DNA of 64,000 bases from JBFJKD01 sp038106145. GTDB taxonomy: Bacteria > Pseudomonadota > Gammaproteobacteria > Pseudomonadales > Porticoccaceae. A model generated the notes under the pieces. That model was not told the DNA's origin and did not search any database. It saw only the letters and a list, made by a program, of their open reading frames with translations. Position numbers and translations under genes: made by a program. Of this stretch, positions 1 through 8,733 are shown one piece after another (position 1 is the first letter of the stretch; every line of letters begins with the position of its first letter). The stretch is taken from contig JAYODD010000008.1 in NCBI GenBank assembly GCA_038106145.1, forward strand, positions 1 to 64,000, written 5' to 3'.

Positions 1-1
1 C

Positions 2-442
2 CTCAACAGCGCCCGCCTGGGCATCTCTTTCGGCGCGCTGGGCGCCGCGGAAACCTGTTGGCGCACCGCGTTGCAATACACCCTGGAGCGACAGCAGTTC
101 GGCCGCCCGCTGGCAGCCAACCAACTGATTCAAATGAAACTGGCGAATATGCAAACCGACATCAACCTCGGTCTGCTCGGCTCCCTTAGCGCCGCGCGTT
201 TGAAGGACCAGGGCCAGCTTGCGCCGGAATTAATTTCTATGATGAAACGCAACAATTGCGTCAAGGCGCTTGATATCGCCCGGCAGGCGCGGGATATGCT
301 CGGTGGCAACGGTATCTCGGATGAATACCCGGTGATGCGTCATATGCTGAATCTGGAGGTAGTCAACACCTATGAGGGTACCGCCGATATTCACGCGCTG
401 ATACTGGGACGGGCGCAAACCGGTATTCAGGCGTTTTATTAA
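2..442 (+). CDS. gcdH: Glutaryl-CoA dehydrogenase, C-terminal part (gene runs off the left edge)
   Basis: The frame is open from base 2 to the TAA at 440-442, giving 146 residues of the C-terminal helical domain of an acyl-CoA dehydrogenase. Visible family features are the ERQQFGRPLAANQLIQ segment, the QARDMLGGNGISDEYPV flavin-binding segment and the YEGTADIHALILGRAQTG end; this wording is typical of glutaryl-CoA dehydrogenase, which oxidatively decarboxylates glutaryl-CoA to crotonyl-CoA. The catalytic glutamate in that subfamily lies in the VNTYEGT segment, which is present. The N-terminal two thirds lie outside the window. It may complete breakdown of pimeloyl-CoA made by the ring-opening genes at 36.7-40.5 kb, which is an inference from chemistry rather than from gene linkage. 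Another acyl-CoA dehydrogenase specificity cannot be excluded from the C-terminus alone. Confidence 0.85.
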   Translation, partial: LNSARLGISFGALGAAETCWRTALQYTLERQQFGRPLAANQLIQMKLANMQTDINLGLLGSLSAARLKDQGQLAPELISMMKRNNCVKALDIARQARDMLGGNGISDEYPVMRHMLNLEVVNTYEGTADIHALILGRAQTGIQAFY

Positions 443-545
443 AATTCCACAGGGCCGTTTCCCAAGTTCCCCCGGTCGCCAGTCGACAGGCCCGGCAATG
501 GCGGTAGATATGCCCAGAGGGCGCGGCAATCACCCAGTATCCGGC

Positions 546-555
546 NNNNNNNNNN
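546..555. other. Assembly gap of 10 N
   Basis: Ten consecutive N between the gcdH 3' end and the convergent secreted-protein gene. No coding frame crosses it convincingly. The true length of the missing sequence is unknown, and a terminator between the two convergent genes could be lost here. Confidence 0.95.
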
Positions 556-636
556 CATCGCACAGGCGGCCACAGCGCGCGGTCGGTTCCATTGGCAACC
601 CTCGGTTAATCCACGATAGCCCGTCGCCCACCCCGC

Positions 637-1569
637 CTATGGCTGCGGCAGCGGCGTGGATTGCGGCGATTTCAACCCCGCATCGCCAAACGCCGAGCTG
701 AATCCAGACCCACTCTGTTCCCCCACGACCACTTTCCCCACAGCGCCGGTTTTGACGAACAGGAAGTTTCTGTTGCCCCCATCGCAGGCGATAATCCGCG
801 CCGCAAACAACGCGCATGCCGCCAGGGGCGTCGCTCCGGGGTCGGGTGTAGTCCCCACCACATCCATACTTTGTTTGTCCCGTTTCAGAAACCTGTACAT
901 GGTTTCGAAACGGGCACTAAAATCGGCGCCCCTGGTTGTCACGTCATGGTAGATAAATTCAAACTTGCGGTAACTGAGGGTCACCGCGCCCAAACCGATT
1001 GCCAGCATTTTTTCCAGGTAGCGCCCATAGCTTTCCCGCAGATACCGTAGCAATCCATCGGCGTCAGTGCCGCCGGTGAAGGTGCCTAGATTGAGGCGTT
1101 GTTCGGGATCAAGGGCATCCGCCGCCAAATGGCGATTGGCGCGGTTGCCCACCAGTTGATAGTGCGCGTCCGCGCAGCGAATGCTGTGACCGTCCCGGGC
1201 ACAGGTGGCGAGGGTCGCGGACCCTGGCGTCGCCTGCGCTATGGCGTTGGCAACAGCAGCCACCGCAGCGTGCGCCGCCGGCTTTCTTTTGCCTGGGCTC
1301 GATGGCGCCGCTGGCTCCGCCACTATCATCCCCAGACGGGCGGCAGGGCGCTTTAACAATAGCGCCTGCGTGACTGCATCGTTATTGCGAAAATCGGTAA
1401 ACGGCGGTAACTCACCACCGCGACCCAGGGCGCGAATTTCACAATAGATCTGTTCGTAATAGTTTTCCGCCAGCACAAAACAGGACGCTCCGTACGCGGC
1501 GCCGTGAGCCCACAACGCAACGAGCAGTATGGCCCTCGCAAGTAGCCGGTGACGCTGCCAGTGTCCCAT
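637..1569 (-). CDS. Secreted protein of unknown function
   Basis: A 310-residue protein read from the ATG complementary to 1567-1569. The first 25-30 residues form a basic region followed by the hydrophobic core ILLVALWAHGAAYGAS, which looks like a Sec signal peptide with cleavage near residue 28. The mature part has a few cysteines (for example ATCARDGHSIRCADAHYQL), an Ala-rich stretch around residues 75-110 and no domain I recognise. The open frame extends further upstream to 1896, but that would run through the divergent esterase gene, so the internal start is preferred. It is convergent with gcdH and divergent from the esterase at 1694. Function unknown. Confidence 0.6.
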   Translation of the reverse strand: MGHWQRHRLLARAILLVALWAHGAAYGASCFVLAENYYEQIYCEIRALGRGGELPPFTDFRNNDAVTQALLLKRPAARLGMIVAEPAAPSSPGKRKPAAHAAVAAVANAIAQATPGSATLATCARDGHSIRCADAHYQLVGNRANRHLAADALDPEQRLNLGTFTGGTDADGLLRYLRESYGRYLEKMLAIGLGAVTLSYRKFEFIYHDVTTRGADFSARFETMYRFLKRDKQSMDVVGTTPDPGATPLAACALFAARIIACDGGNRNFLFVKTGAVGKVVVGEQSGSGFSSAFGDAGLKSPQSTPLPQP

Positions 1570-1693
1570 GAATCCCCTGCCCTGCGCAGAGCCCGCCAAC
1601 TGCGCCGATTTCTTCAATTGCGGGCCACCCCAGTTTATTGCACACTTCAACTCATTGGTATTCGATAAAAATTCGCGCACAGGAGCATGCCGC

Positions 1694-2593
1694 ATGGCCA
1701 GTATTAGAAGCAAAATTGCCGCCGGAATCACACGCCTGACCCTGAAACGTAAACTGGGCACCAGCGGCTCGGTGGACGAAGAGCGCGCCACCCTGGAGAA
1801 AATGTCGAAATTAACGGCGCGGCGTAAACCGGGCGCGGCGGCCCTGGTGGGCGGCGTCAAGGGTGAATGGGCAGAGCCCGCCGTGCATACCGGCAACCGG
1901 ACCCTTCTGTATCTACATGGTGGTGGTTACGTTATCGGATCACCCGCCAGCCATCGGGATCTGGTGTCAGCGATCGCGGACGCCGCCCAGGCCCGTGCCC
2001 TGATACTCGATTACCGTCTCGGTCCGGAACACCCCTTTCCCGCTGCGGTAGACGATGCGCTGGCCGCCTATCGCGGCCTGCTACAGCAAGGTTGCGCGGC
2101 ACAAAGCCTGTTCATTGCGGGTGATTCCGCCGGCGGCGGACTGACCATCGCCACTTTACTGTCCATCAAACAGGCGGGCCTGCCGCTACCCGCTGCGGGT
2201 ATCTGCCTGTCGCCCTGGGTCGACCTGACCCTGGGGAGCGACACCATAACCAGCAAGGCCGCTGACGATCCGCTGTTAACCCCCGCCGCGTTGCGCTGGA
2301 TGCGCGATCAATATCTGGCCGGACAGGATCCTAATGCCACCCTTGCGTCTCCCCTGTTTGCCGACCTGTCCGGACTGCCACCCCTGCTGATTCAGGTCGG
2401 CAGCGAAGAAATACTACTGGACGATAGCCGTCACCTGGACGAGCGGGCGCGGGCGGCCGGGGTTGAAGTCACCCTGGAAGTGTGGAATGGCATGATGCAC
2501 GTGTGGCATTTAATGGCGATGATGATTCCCGAAGGCAAACAGGCCATCCAGGCAATCGGCAACTACGTCGCGGCCCATAGTCCGACCAGTTGA
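1694..2593 (+). CDS. Alpha/beta-hydrolase esterase of the hormone-sensitive lipase family
   Basis: A 299-residue serine hydrolase. The oxyanion-hole motif HGGGY appears around residue 75 and the nucleophile elbow GDSAGG around residue 145; the acid and base are probably the Asp of the QVGSEEILLDDS region and the His of NGMMHVWH. These are hallmarks of the bacterial HSL (family IV) esterases, which hydrolyse short acyl esters in the cytoplasm. The start at 1694 is chosen because an AGGAG lies eight bases upstream; an earlier in-frame ATG at 1568 lies across the start of the divergent gene. It ends 30 bases before the stop of the convergent MFS gene. The natural substrate is not visible. Confidence 0.88.
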   Translation: MASIRSKIAAGITRLTLKRKLGTSGSVDEERATLEKMSKLTARRKPGAAALVGGVKGEWAEPAVHTGNRTLLYLHGGGYVIGSPASHRDLVSAIADAAQARALILDYRLGPEHPFPAAVDDALAAYRGLLQQGCAAQSLFIAGDSAGGGLTIATLLSIKQAGLPLPAAGICLSPWVDLTLGSDTITSKAADDPLLTPAALRWMRDQYLAGQDPNATLASPLFADLSGLPPLLIQVGSEEILLDDSRHLDERARAAGVEVTLEVWNGMMHVWHLMAMMIPEGKQAIQAIGNYVAAHSPTS

Positions 2594-2623
2594 ACGGCGA
2601 GAGCGTTGTGTTCTGTGCAATGG

Positions 2624-3847
2624 CTATTCCCGTTGGGCAAGCTCCGCTGGTTGCCACAGGGGCCGATAGACCAACACCAGAATGGCCGCCGCGGCAGCGA
2701 TTGCGCCCGCCACCAAGAAGGTTGCCGCCGCGCCAAAGTTGTCCCACAACAGCCCCGCCACCACGCTGGCCGCAATCAGCATCACACCGGTGCACAGGTT
2801 GAAAATACCGAAAGCCGTCCCACGCAGGGAAACTGGCGCGTGGGCGGCGACCAGCTGTGCCAACAAACCCTGGGTTAACCCCATATGGGCACCCCACAGC
2901 AGTGCCCCCACGAACACTGCGAGCAGGGCCCGCGCGTTCGCCAGCACCAGATCGGCGGCGATCAGGACGACCAGGCCCGCCAACAACAAGGTCCGTTGAT
3001 GGCCCCGATCGGCGGCATGGCCCGCCGGGTAGGCTGTTAGCGCGTAGGCGACATTCATGACAATAATGATCAACGGCACCAGACCGACCTCAAGGCCGAC
3101 ATCCGCGGCGCGCAACACCAGAAACGCCTCGCTAAAGCGCGCCAGACTGAACACACTGCCGAGCGCCACCACCCACCACAACGTCCCCGGTAAACGCCAC
3201 ATGGCGGTCACATGCAGGCGCGGCGCGGCGGATTCCACCGACGCTAGCGCCTGCTGTTCCCGCACCGCCGCCAACAGGGCGACGGCAACCAGGGCTGGCG
3301 CCACGGCAATCCACAATACGGCTGTGATATCGTTGGCCAGCAGCGCCATACCTACCAGCGCCAGTAGCGGACCCAGAAACGCGCCCACGGAATCCAGCGC
3401 CTGGCGCAAACCGTAGGCGGCGCCACGGGAGGCCGCGGGGGTGATATCCGCAATCAGGGCGTCCCGCGGTGCGCCGCGAATACCCTTGCCGATACGATCG
3501 ATACAGCGTGCGGCAAAAACCCAGCCCAGGGCGGTGGCGAGTGGAAACAACGGTTTGCTAATCGCCGCCAGACCGTAACCGATGACCAGCAATGATTTTC
3601 GCCGGCGTATAAAATCGCTGCAGGCGCCGGACAATACTTTGGTGATAGCCGCGATGCCTTCGGCAATGCCCTCGATCAGACCGATGGCAACCATGCTGGC
3701 CCCGAGCACCGTGCCCATAAACACCGGCAGCAGGCTGTGCACCAGTTCCGACGACATATCCATGAACAACGACACCAGCCCCAACACCCATACGCTGTTT
3801 GGCAATCGGCGCGGCGGGCGGCGCTGGGAGGGGAATATCGTGCCCAT
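2624..3847 (-). CDS. Major facilitator superfamily permease
   Basis: A 407-residue integral membrane protein with about twelve hydrophobic segments. The loop between the second and third segments carries SDFIRRRKSLLVIGYGL, a variant of the MFS motif A, and the motif DRIGKGIRGAPRDALIADI follows transmembrane segment 4, typical of a broad MFS group annotated as efflux or uncharacterised transporters. The N-terminus MGTIFPSQRRPPRRLP is a short basic cytosolic leader. It faces the esterase gene tail to tail and is followed on the other side by ppnN, which runs in the same direction with a 42-base gap upstream. Substrate unknown; drug efflux is one possibility. Confidence 0.8.
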   Translation of the reverse strand: MGTIFPSQRRPPRRLPNSVWVLGLVSLFMDMSSELVHSLLPVFMGTVLGASMVAIGLIEGIAEGIAAITKVLSGACSDFIRRRKSLLVIGYGLAAISKPLFPLATALGWVFAARCIDRIGKGIRGAPRDALIADITPAASRGAAYGLRQALDSVGAFLGPLLALVGMALLANDITAVLWIAVAPALVAVALLAAVREQQALASVESAAPRLHVTAMWRLPGTLWWVVALGSVFSLARFSEAFLVLRAADVGLEVGLVPLIIIVMNVAYALTAYPAGHAADRGHQRTLLLAGLVVLIAADLVLANARALLAVFVGALLWGAHMGLTQGLLAQLVAAHAPVSLRGTAFGIFNLCTGVMLIAASVVAGLLWDNFGAAATFLVAGAIAAAAAILVLVYRPLWQPAELAQRE

Positions 3848-3889
3848 GCGGTCAGTCTCGATGCAGTGGTGTTAACCGAGTGGTGACGG

Positions 3890-5260
3890 TTAACGAATAA
3901 TTTCGTAACAGGGCTGATAGATCTTGCCGGGTAACTTCATGCGCTGTTGCGCGACAAACGCTGCGAGCAATTCGTCCATCGCGGCCATCATGTCGCCATC
4001 GCCGCAAATCGCGAAACGACCATGCTGGTCGATAGCGCGGATTCCCTCCTCTTTGACATTGCCCGCCACCACGCCGGAAAAGACGCGGCGCAAATTGGCC
4101 GCGAGCAAATGGCTATCCTGTTTTCGAGTTAACGCCAGCGCACGCATAGTGTCGTGACTGGGAACAAACGGCGTCTGAAACTGCTGGTCAATACGCAGCG
4201 ACCAGTTGAAATAATAAGCGTCGCCGTGTTGTTTGCGATAGGCGCGCACTTGCTCTGTCCCGGCGTGAACGGCACGCGCGACGGCCACCGCGTCATCGAC
4301 AATGATTTGATAGCGGTGTTGCACCTCTGTCCCCAGGGTGGCGCCAATGAAACGATCAATCTGTTCGAAATACCCGCGGCTGGATGCCGGCCCGGTAAAC
4401 ACCAACGGGAACGGCAAACTGGCGTTAGCAGGGTGCAGTAGCACTCCCAGTATATAAAGAATCTCTTCGGCGGTACCGACGCCGCCCGGAAACACCACCA
4501 CCGCGTGCCCGAGACGCACGAACGCCTCCAGGCGTTTTTCGATATCCGGCATGATGATGTGATCGTTGACGATGGGATTGGGCGATTCGGCGGCGATAAT
4601 TCCGGGTTCGGATATACCCAGATAGCGGCCACTGCTGATGCGTTGTTTGGCGTGGCCGATGGCGGCGCCTTTCATCGGGCCTTTCATCGCCCCCGGGCCA
4701 CAACCGGTACAGATATCCAGTCCGCGCAATCCCATTTCGTAACCGACCAGTTTGGAGTAATCGTACTCTTCGCGGCTGATGGAATGCCCACCCCAACACA
4801 CCGCCAGGCCGGGGTTATCCAGCGGACGCATAACGTTGGCGTTGCGCAGAATGTGGAACACGGCGTTGGTAATGCCGTCGGATGTGGACAGATCGAAGCG
4901 CGGGTCCTCATCGATTTCGACACCGACATAAAGCAGATCGCGCAGCACCGCGAACAGGTGCTCGGAAATACCGCGAATCATCGCGCCGTCGACAAACGCC
5001 TCGGCGGGCGCCCCGGTTAACGCTAATTGCAGTCCCCTTTCTTCCTGCAATACCTCAATTTCAAAGGTGGCATAGCGCTCCAGCAGTTCCTTGCCGTCAT
5101 CCAGCACACTGCCACAGTTGAGCACCGCCAGGGCGCAATTACGAAACAGGGTGTAGAGCCCCCCCTGACTGGTATCGAGCAACTTGCTGACTTCCGCGCG
5201 CGACAGCACATCCAGTTTGCCCTGGGGTTGGATCAACGCGTCGCAAACGGGGTACGGCAT
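3890..5260 (-). CDS. ppnN: Pyrimidine/purine nucleotide 5'-monophosphate nucleosidase (YgdH/PpnN)
   Basis: A 456-residue LOG-family protein that matches E. coli PpnN in length and order: an N-terminal regulatory region (LFRNCALAVLNCGSVLDDGKEL), a central Rossmann-like domain with GGHSISREEY and the nucleotide-binding PGGVGTAEEILYILG motif, and a C-terminal region with FAICGDGDMMAAMDELL. The enzyme splits nucleoside monophosphates into base and ribose 5-phosphate and is stimulated by (p)ppGpp in E. coli, which places it in nucleotide salvage under stringent control. It is followed 60 bases upstream, in the same direction, by a small CxxC protein gene. Complete and ordinary. Confidence 0.93.
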   Translation of the reverse strand: MPYPVCDALIQPQGKLDVLSRAEVSKLLDTSQGGLYTLFRNCALAVLNCGSVLDDGKELLERYATFEIEVLQEERGLQLALTGAPAEAFVDGAMIRGISEHLFAVLRDLLYVGVEIDEDPRFDLSTSDGITNAVFHILRNANVMRPLDNPGLAVCWGGHSISREEYDYSKLVGYEMGLRGLDICTGCGPGAMKGPMKGAAIGHAKQRISSGRYLGISEPGIIAAESPNPIVNDHIIMPDIEKRLEAFVRLGHAVVVFPGGVGTAEEILYILGVLLHPANASLPFPLVFTGPASSRGYFEQIDRFIGATLGTEVQHRYQIIVDDAVAVARAVHAGTEQVRAYRKQHGDAYYFNWSLRIDQQFQTPFVPSHDTMRALALTRKQDSHLLAANLRRVFSGVVAGNVKEEGIRAIDQHGRFAICGDGDMMAAMDELLAAFVAQQRMKLPGKIYQPCYEIIR

Positions 5261-5320
5261 GGTAATTTTCCTGCAATAGAGAATGTGAGGTTAAAGCGAA
5301 CTGCAGCGCGCGCCGACGCA

Positions 5321-5500
5321 TCAGGCTAAGGTAACTTTCTCAACACCACAGCGTTCGCAGCGGTACACCGTCACCAATTTGCCCCGTTGCACGTCGAATT
5401 GCTTGTCGTTAAAAATTTTCCAGCGGTGAAATCCGTGTCGGCACAAACCGGTGTTTTTATCCTGCGCCCGCCGTCGGCGAAACGGCAAAATATCACCCAT
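5321..5500 (-). CDS. Small basic CxxC protein beside ppnN
   Basis: A 59-residue reading frame from the ATG complementary to 5498-5500 to the TGA complementary to 5321-5323. It starts MGDILPFRRRRAQDKNTG and ends CERCGVEKVTLA; a Cys-x2-Cys pair (CERC) lies near the C-terminus and another Cys (LCRHGFHRWKI) in the middle, so a small zinc-ribbon-like fold is plausible with the nearby His residues as ligands. It is rich in Arg and Lys. Small proteins of this style next to ppnN are familiar in marine gammaproteobacteria, but no function is known to me. It is likely co-transcribed with ppnN, which starts 60 bases downstream. Confidence 0.7.
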   Translation of the reverse strand: MGDILPFRRRRAQDKNTGLCRHGFHRWKIFNDKQFDVQRGKLVTVYRCERCGVEKVTLA

Positions 5501-5679
5501 GGCAATGTTGCTCCCCGCAAATGCTCAAAATTACCGTGCCAACTTTATTCTACATATGGCGCGGCTCCCATTTACCGCCGAAGCGTCCACGGGCGCCCCG
5601 GCGCGGCGGCGGTGCATTTGCCCCCGACCGTCAAAAAAAGCGATACTGGCCAGCCTTGGATATTATTTAAGGCGCCACA

Positions 5680-6900
5680 TTGCAGGCACTACATCGCGGG
5701 CTGGCATTGATATTATGCCTGTTGTTTGCCCTGATTTTATACTGGCAGGCCTCAAAACTGAGCGCCAACCAACTCGCATTGCTACAGCAGATGCCCTACA
5801 TTCTTCTGCTGCTCGGGGGATTGCTCGCGCTGCTTGCCAACCAGGCACGGGAAACCGCCCTCAGTATCTATCTCATAGTGGCGTACTGGGTGATTCAAGC
5901 CTACCTGCAAACCAGCATCGAAAAAGAGCCTGCCCGACAAATTTTTGTCGCGCTCTCTCTCGTCCTGCCGCTGCTGCTCATGACGTTACATGCCCTGCCG
6001 GAACTCGGATTACGTCATCCCCTGAGCCTGTTCGCTGTCGCCCTCGGGCCATTGTTGCTACTGATCGCGGGTCGATTAATCGAGTGGCAATCGGCGTGGT
6101 TTGTGCAGCAGACCATGGAGTTTAGTGCCACCGCTTTTTTTACATTGAAACTTTCTTCCACCGCTGGCTGGCTGTTCGTGGCCGCGTTTGCAGCCGGTCT
6201 GATCACTGTAGTCACCCGAAATAACAGTACCGAAGTGAGTCTGCTTGGCAGTTCCCTGCTATTGTTTACCATGTTTGCCTGGTTTCATCTGCCCCGCTTG
6301 TCCGCAACGCTGTTTTCAAGTATCGGACTGCTTCTACTGGTCAATCAGGTCTACACCCTGCTGAGCCTGGCCTATCGCGATGAGCTGACCACGCTGCAAA
6401 ATCGCAGGGCTCTGCAACGCGCCGCCAAATCCCTGGCGCCAACCTACGCAATAGCCATGATCGATATCGACCATTTTAAAAAAATCAACGATACCCATGG
6501 TCACGATCTCGGCGACCAGGTGCTCAAAATAGTTGCGGCAATCCTGGCCCGGGTAAAATCCAACGGAAGGGTCTATCGCTACGGGGGGGAAGAATTCTGC
6601 CTGTTGTTTAACGGCAAAAGTAGTGAGGAAGTGGCCGCTGAGCTGGAGACTTTACGCACCGAAATTCACAATTATGAAATGGTGATTCGCGACCAAAAGT
6701 TGCGTCCTCGCCAGCAAAAGGCCGGCCAGCGAAAACGCGGCGCGACACGGCGCAACAACCGGGTGCGCGTCTCGGTCAGTATCGGCCTGGCTGACAACCT
6801 GCAACGGGAAGACAATTTTCACGCGGTTATGGACGCCGCGGACAAGGCGCTATATCGCGCCAAAAATGGCGGTCGCAACCAAATGCATATTGCCGCCTGA
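5680..6900 (+). CDS. Membrane-bound diguanylate cyclase
   Basis: A 406-residue protein starting at TTG 5680. The first ~235 residues hold seven or eight hydrophobic helices, followed by a GGDEF domain beginning at DELTTLQNRRALQRA. The active-site signature is present as GGEEF near residue 302 and the metal-binding MIDIDHFKKINDTHGHD precedes it. It should condense two GTP into cyclic di-GMP at the inner face of the cytoplasmic membrane. The usual RxxD inhibitory site five residues before the signature is absent (RVKS), so product inhibition may be lacking. An Arg/Lys-rich insert of about 25 residues lies before the VRVSVSIGLAD strand. No EAL domain. The sensory input of the membrane part is unknown. 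Confidence 0.88.
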   Translation: MQALHRGLALILCLLFALILYWQASKLSANQLALLQQMPYILLLLGGLLALLANQARETALSIYLIVAYWVIQAYLQTSIEKEPARQIFVALSLVLPLLLMTLHALPELGLRHPLSLFAVALGPLLLLIAGRLIEWQSAWFVQQTMEFSATAFFTLKLSSTAGWLFVAAFAAGLITVVTRNNSTEVSLLGSSLLLFTMFAWFHLPRLSATLFSSIGLLLLVNQVYTLLSLAYRDELTTLQNRRALQRAAKSLAPTYAIAMIDIDHFKKINDTHGHDLGDQVLKIVAAILARVKSNGRVYRYGGEEFCLLFNGKSSEEVAAELETLRTEIHNYEMVIRDQKLRPRQQKAGQRKRGATRRNNRVRVSVSIGLADNLQREDNFHAVMDAADKALYRAKNGGRNQMHIAA

Positions 6901-7120
6901 CAAAACCATCACATCGCCCGGCGGGCAAGCTCCCGGCGCTACGTAGACTGGTGACGGAAAATTGATTCGCCGCGGCATTTCAGGTTTTAATAGCGCCCCG
7001 CGCCGCCGGTATTGCTCGCTCAGGTGGCGACATTGGATTTCGCAAATACCCGGCACCTTGCAGCGAGCACCAGGGGTTACACCGGCACTACCCGCCCCGC
7101 ACTTAACCGAGGAGTAAGTC

Positions 7121-8299
7121 ATGACCGAAGCCTATATTGTGGGCGCGTTGCGCACCGCCACCGGAAAAAAAGGCGGCCGCCTCAGCGCCATTCACCCCAT
7201 TGATCTAGGCGCCATGGTCATCGATGGGTTGGTCGATCAGGTCGGCATCGATCCACAGGCCGTCGACGATGTGATATTTGGCTGCGTCTCGCAGAACAGC
7301 GCGCAGGCCGGCAACATCGCTCGCAACGTAGCGCTATCGTCGAAACTGGGGGAGAGCGTGCCCGGGGTCACCATCGACCGTCAATGCGGATCCGCGCAAC
7401 AGGCCATTCATTTTGCCGCGCAGGCGGTGATGTCCGGCACCCAGGACGTGGTGATCGCCGGCGGCGTCGAGTCCATGAGTACGGTGCCGATGTTTTCCAA
7501 CGTGCTGGACGGCCTTGACAAGGGGCGCGGCAAACCGAAAGGGCAACGCCTGGAAGAGCGTTACCCGGGGATCGAATTCAGCCAGTTTAGTGGCGCCGAG
7601 TTGCTGGCAAAAAAATATAACCTGACCCGCGAGGAACTCGATCAGTTTGGTTACCAAAGTCACATCAAGGCAGCGGCAGCCACCAAAGCAAACAAATTTC
7701 GCCAGGAAATTCTGCCCATTGAACTGACGCTGCCCGATGGCTCGGCGTTTATCCACGATGAAGATGAAGGCATTCGCGGCAATGCGACCATCGAGGCCAT
7801 GCGCGGTTTGCAGCCTCTCGCTGAAGGTGGTGTCGTCACCCCCGGAAGCGCCAGCCAGATCAGCGACGGTTCAGCGGCAGTGATGATTGCCAACGAACAG
7901 GCGGTGAAAAAATTCGGCCTCAAACCCCGCGCCCGCATTCACGGCCTGGCGGTGGTCGGCTCCGATCCGGTAATTATGCTCGAAGGCCCGATACCCGCCA
8001 CCCTGAAAGTGCTGGAGCGTACCGGACTGACCATTGACGATATCGATCTGTATGAAGTGAATGAGGCGTTTGGACCGGTACCCCTGGCCTGGGCCAAGGC
8101 GGTCGGCGCCGACATGGACAAGCTCAACGTCAACGGCGGCGCCCAGGCCAATGGCCACCCCCTCGGTTGCACGGGCGCAAAATTAATGACCACGTTGTTG
8201 AACGAGTTGGAGCGACGCAATTTGCGCTATGGCTTGCTCGCTATCTGCGAGGGTGGCGGCACCGCCAATGCGACCATTATTGAGCGCCTCGACCGCTAG
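7121..8299 (+). CDS. Acetyl-CoA C-acyltransferase (thiolase)
   Basis: A 392-residue thiolase. The acyl-accepting Cys lies in TIDRQCGSAQQAI near residue 89; the catalytic His is in QANGHPLGCTGAKL and the second Cys in ICEGGGTANATI near the C-terminus. An AGGAG lies ahead of the ATG. The VNEAFGPVPLAWAKAVGAD segment is characteristic of the acyl-CoA thiolases used in beta-oxidation or polyketone-type degradation. The gene stands alone between a diguanylate cyclase and the convergent cbpM, separated from the latter by a long hairpin. It could serve the last steps of the acyl-CoA routes encoded in this window, but its chain-length preference cannot be read. Confidence 0.92.
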   Translation: MTEAYIVGALRTATGKKGGRLSAIHPIDLGAMVIDGLVDQVGIDPQAVDDVIFGCVSQNSAQAGNIARNVALSSKLGESVPGVTIDRQCGSAQQAIHFAAQAVMSGTQDVVIAGGVESMSTVPMFSNVLDGLDKGRGKPKGQRLEERYPGIEFSQFSGAELLAKKYNLTREELDQFGYQSHIKAAAATKANKFRQEILPIELTLPDGSAFIHDEDEGIRGNATIEAMRGLQPLAEGGVVTPGSASQISDGSAAVMIANEQAVKKFGLKPRARIHGLAVVGSDPVIMLEGPIPATLKVLERTGLTIDDIDLYEVNEAFGPVPLAWAKAVGADMDKLNVNGGAQANGHPLGCTGAKLMTTLLNELERRNLRYGLLAICEGGGTANATIIERLDR

Positions 8300-8349
8300 C
8301 GTAAGCCAGCGGGCAACCGGGAATCCGGGACTGAATCGCGCTGTCAATT

Positions 8350-8405
8350 GAACGCACTATTAACGCGCCGTGCGCTGGCGCTCCTGGCGCATTAGTAGTG
8401 CGTTC
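8350..8405. terminator. Long inverted repeat between convergent thiolase and cbpM genes
   Basis: The 14-base arms at 8350-8363 and 8392-8405 (GAACGCACTATTAA and its near-perfect complement, one mismatch) enclose a GC-rich centre that also contains smaller pairing segments. It lies 50 bases after the thiolase stop, and its right arm reaches the last codons of cbpM. It is most likely a bidirectional terminator or RNA-stabilising hairpin; there is no long T-run. Confidence 0.55.
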
Positions 8406-8733
8406 GCTGCATTAATTTACCCTCAAGGGCCTGCACCCGATCCAGCAGATCCAGAATTACCGCAACACCGGCGACATTGATCTCCAGGTCCTGTTGCAGC
8501 CGACGGGCGGTGCGTAAACGTTGTACACAGGTGGCGGAAAAACACCAGTTTTCCGGGGATTGGGCCCGCGCCATACTGGCATCCGGCCCGTGTAATTCCA
8601 GCACGCCTTCCTCCACAAGCTCGACCACAAAGGCCAGCTCCACCGCACAGGCCTGTTGCAGTTGAGCCACGGACAGGAAGGCACTCTCCTCCAGAATAGT
8701 GCCGGCAACGGTATTCCCTTCGTTCTCGTTCAC
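8392..8733 (-). CDS. cbpM: Chaperone modulator CbpM
   Basis: A 113-residue protein with a MerR-like helix-turn-helix look: FLSVAQLQQACAVELAFVVELVEEGVLE near the N-terminus and a C-terminal coiled segment (DLLDRVQALEGKLMQ). It directly follows cbpA and overlaps it by four bases at 8730-8733 (ATGA), the arrangement known for cbpA-cbpM in E. coli, where CbpM binds the J-domain of CbpA and blocks its co-chaperone and DNA-binding activities. The central ENWCFSATCVQRLRTARRL segment is typical of this family. Confidence 0.88.
   Translation of the reverse strand: MNENEGNTVAGTILEESAFLSVAQLQQACAVELAFVVELVEEGVLELHGPDASMARAQSPENWCFSATCVQRLRTARRLQQDLEINVAGVAVILDLLDRVQALEGKLMQRTHY

Noticed and set aside
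637..1896. Full-length 419-codon start for the secreted orphan
   Set aside because: The first ~109 codons overlap the divergent esterase gene and hide the clear signal peptide.
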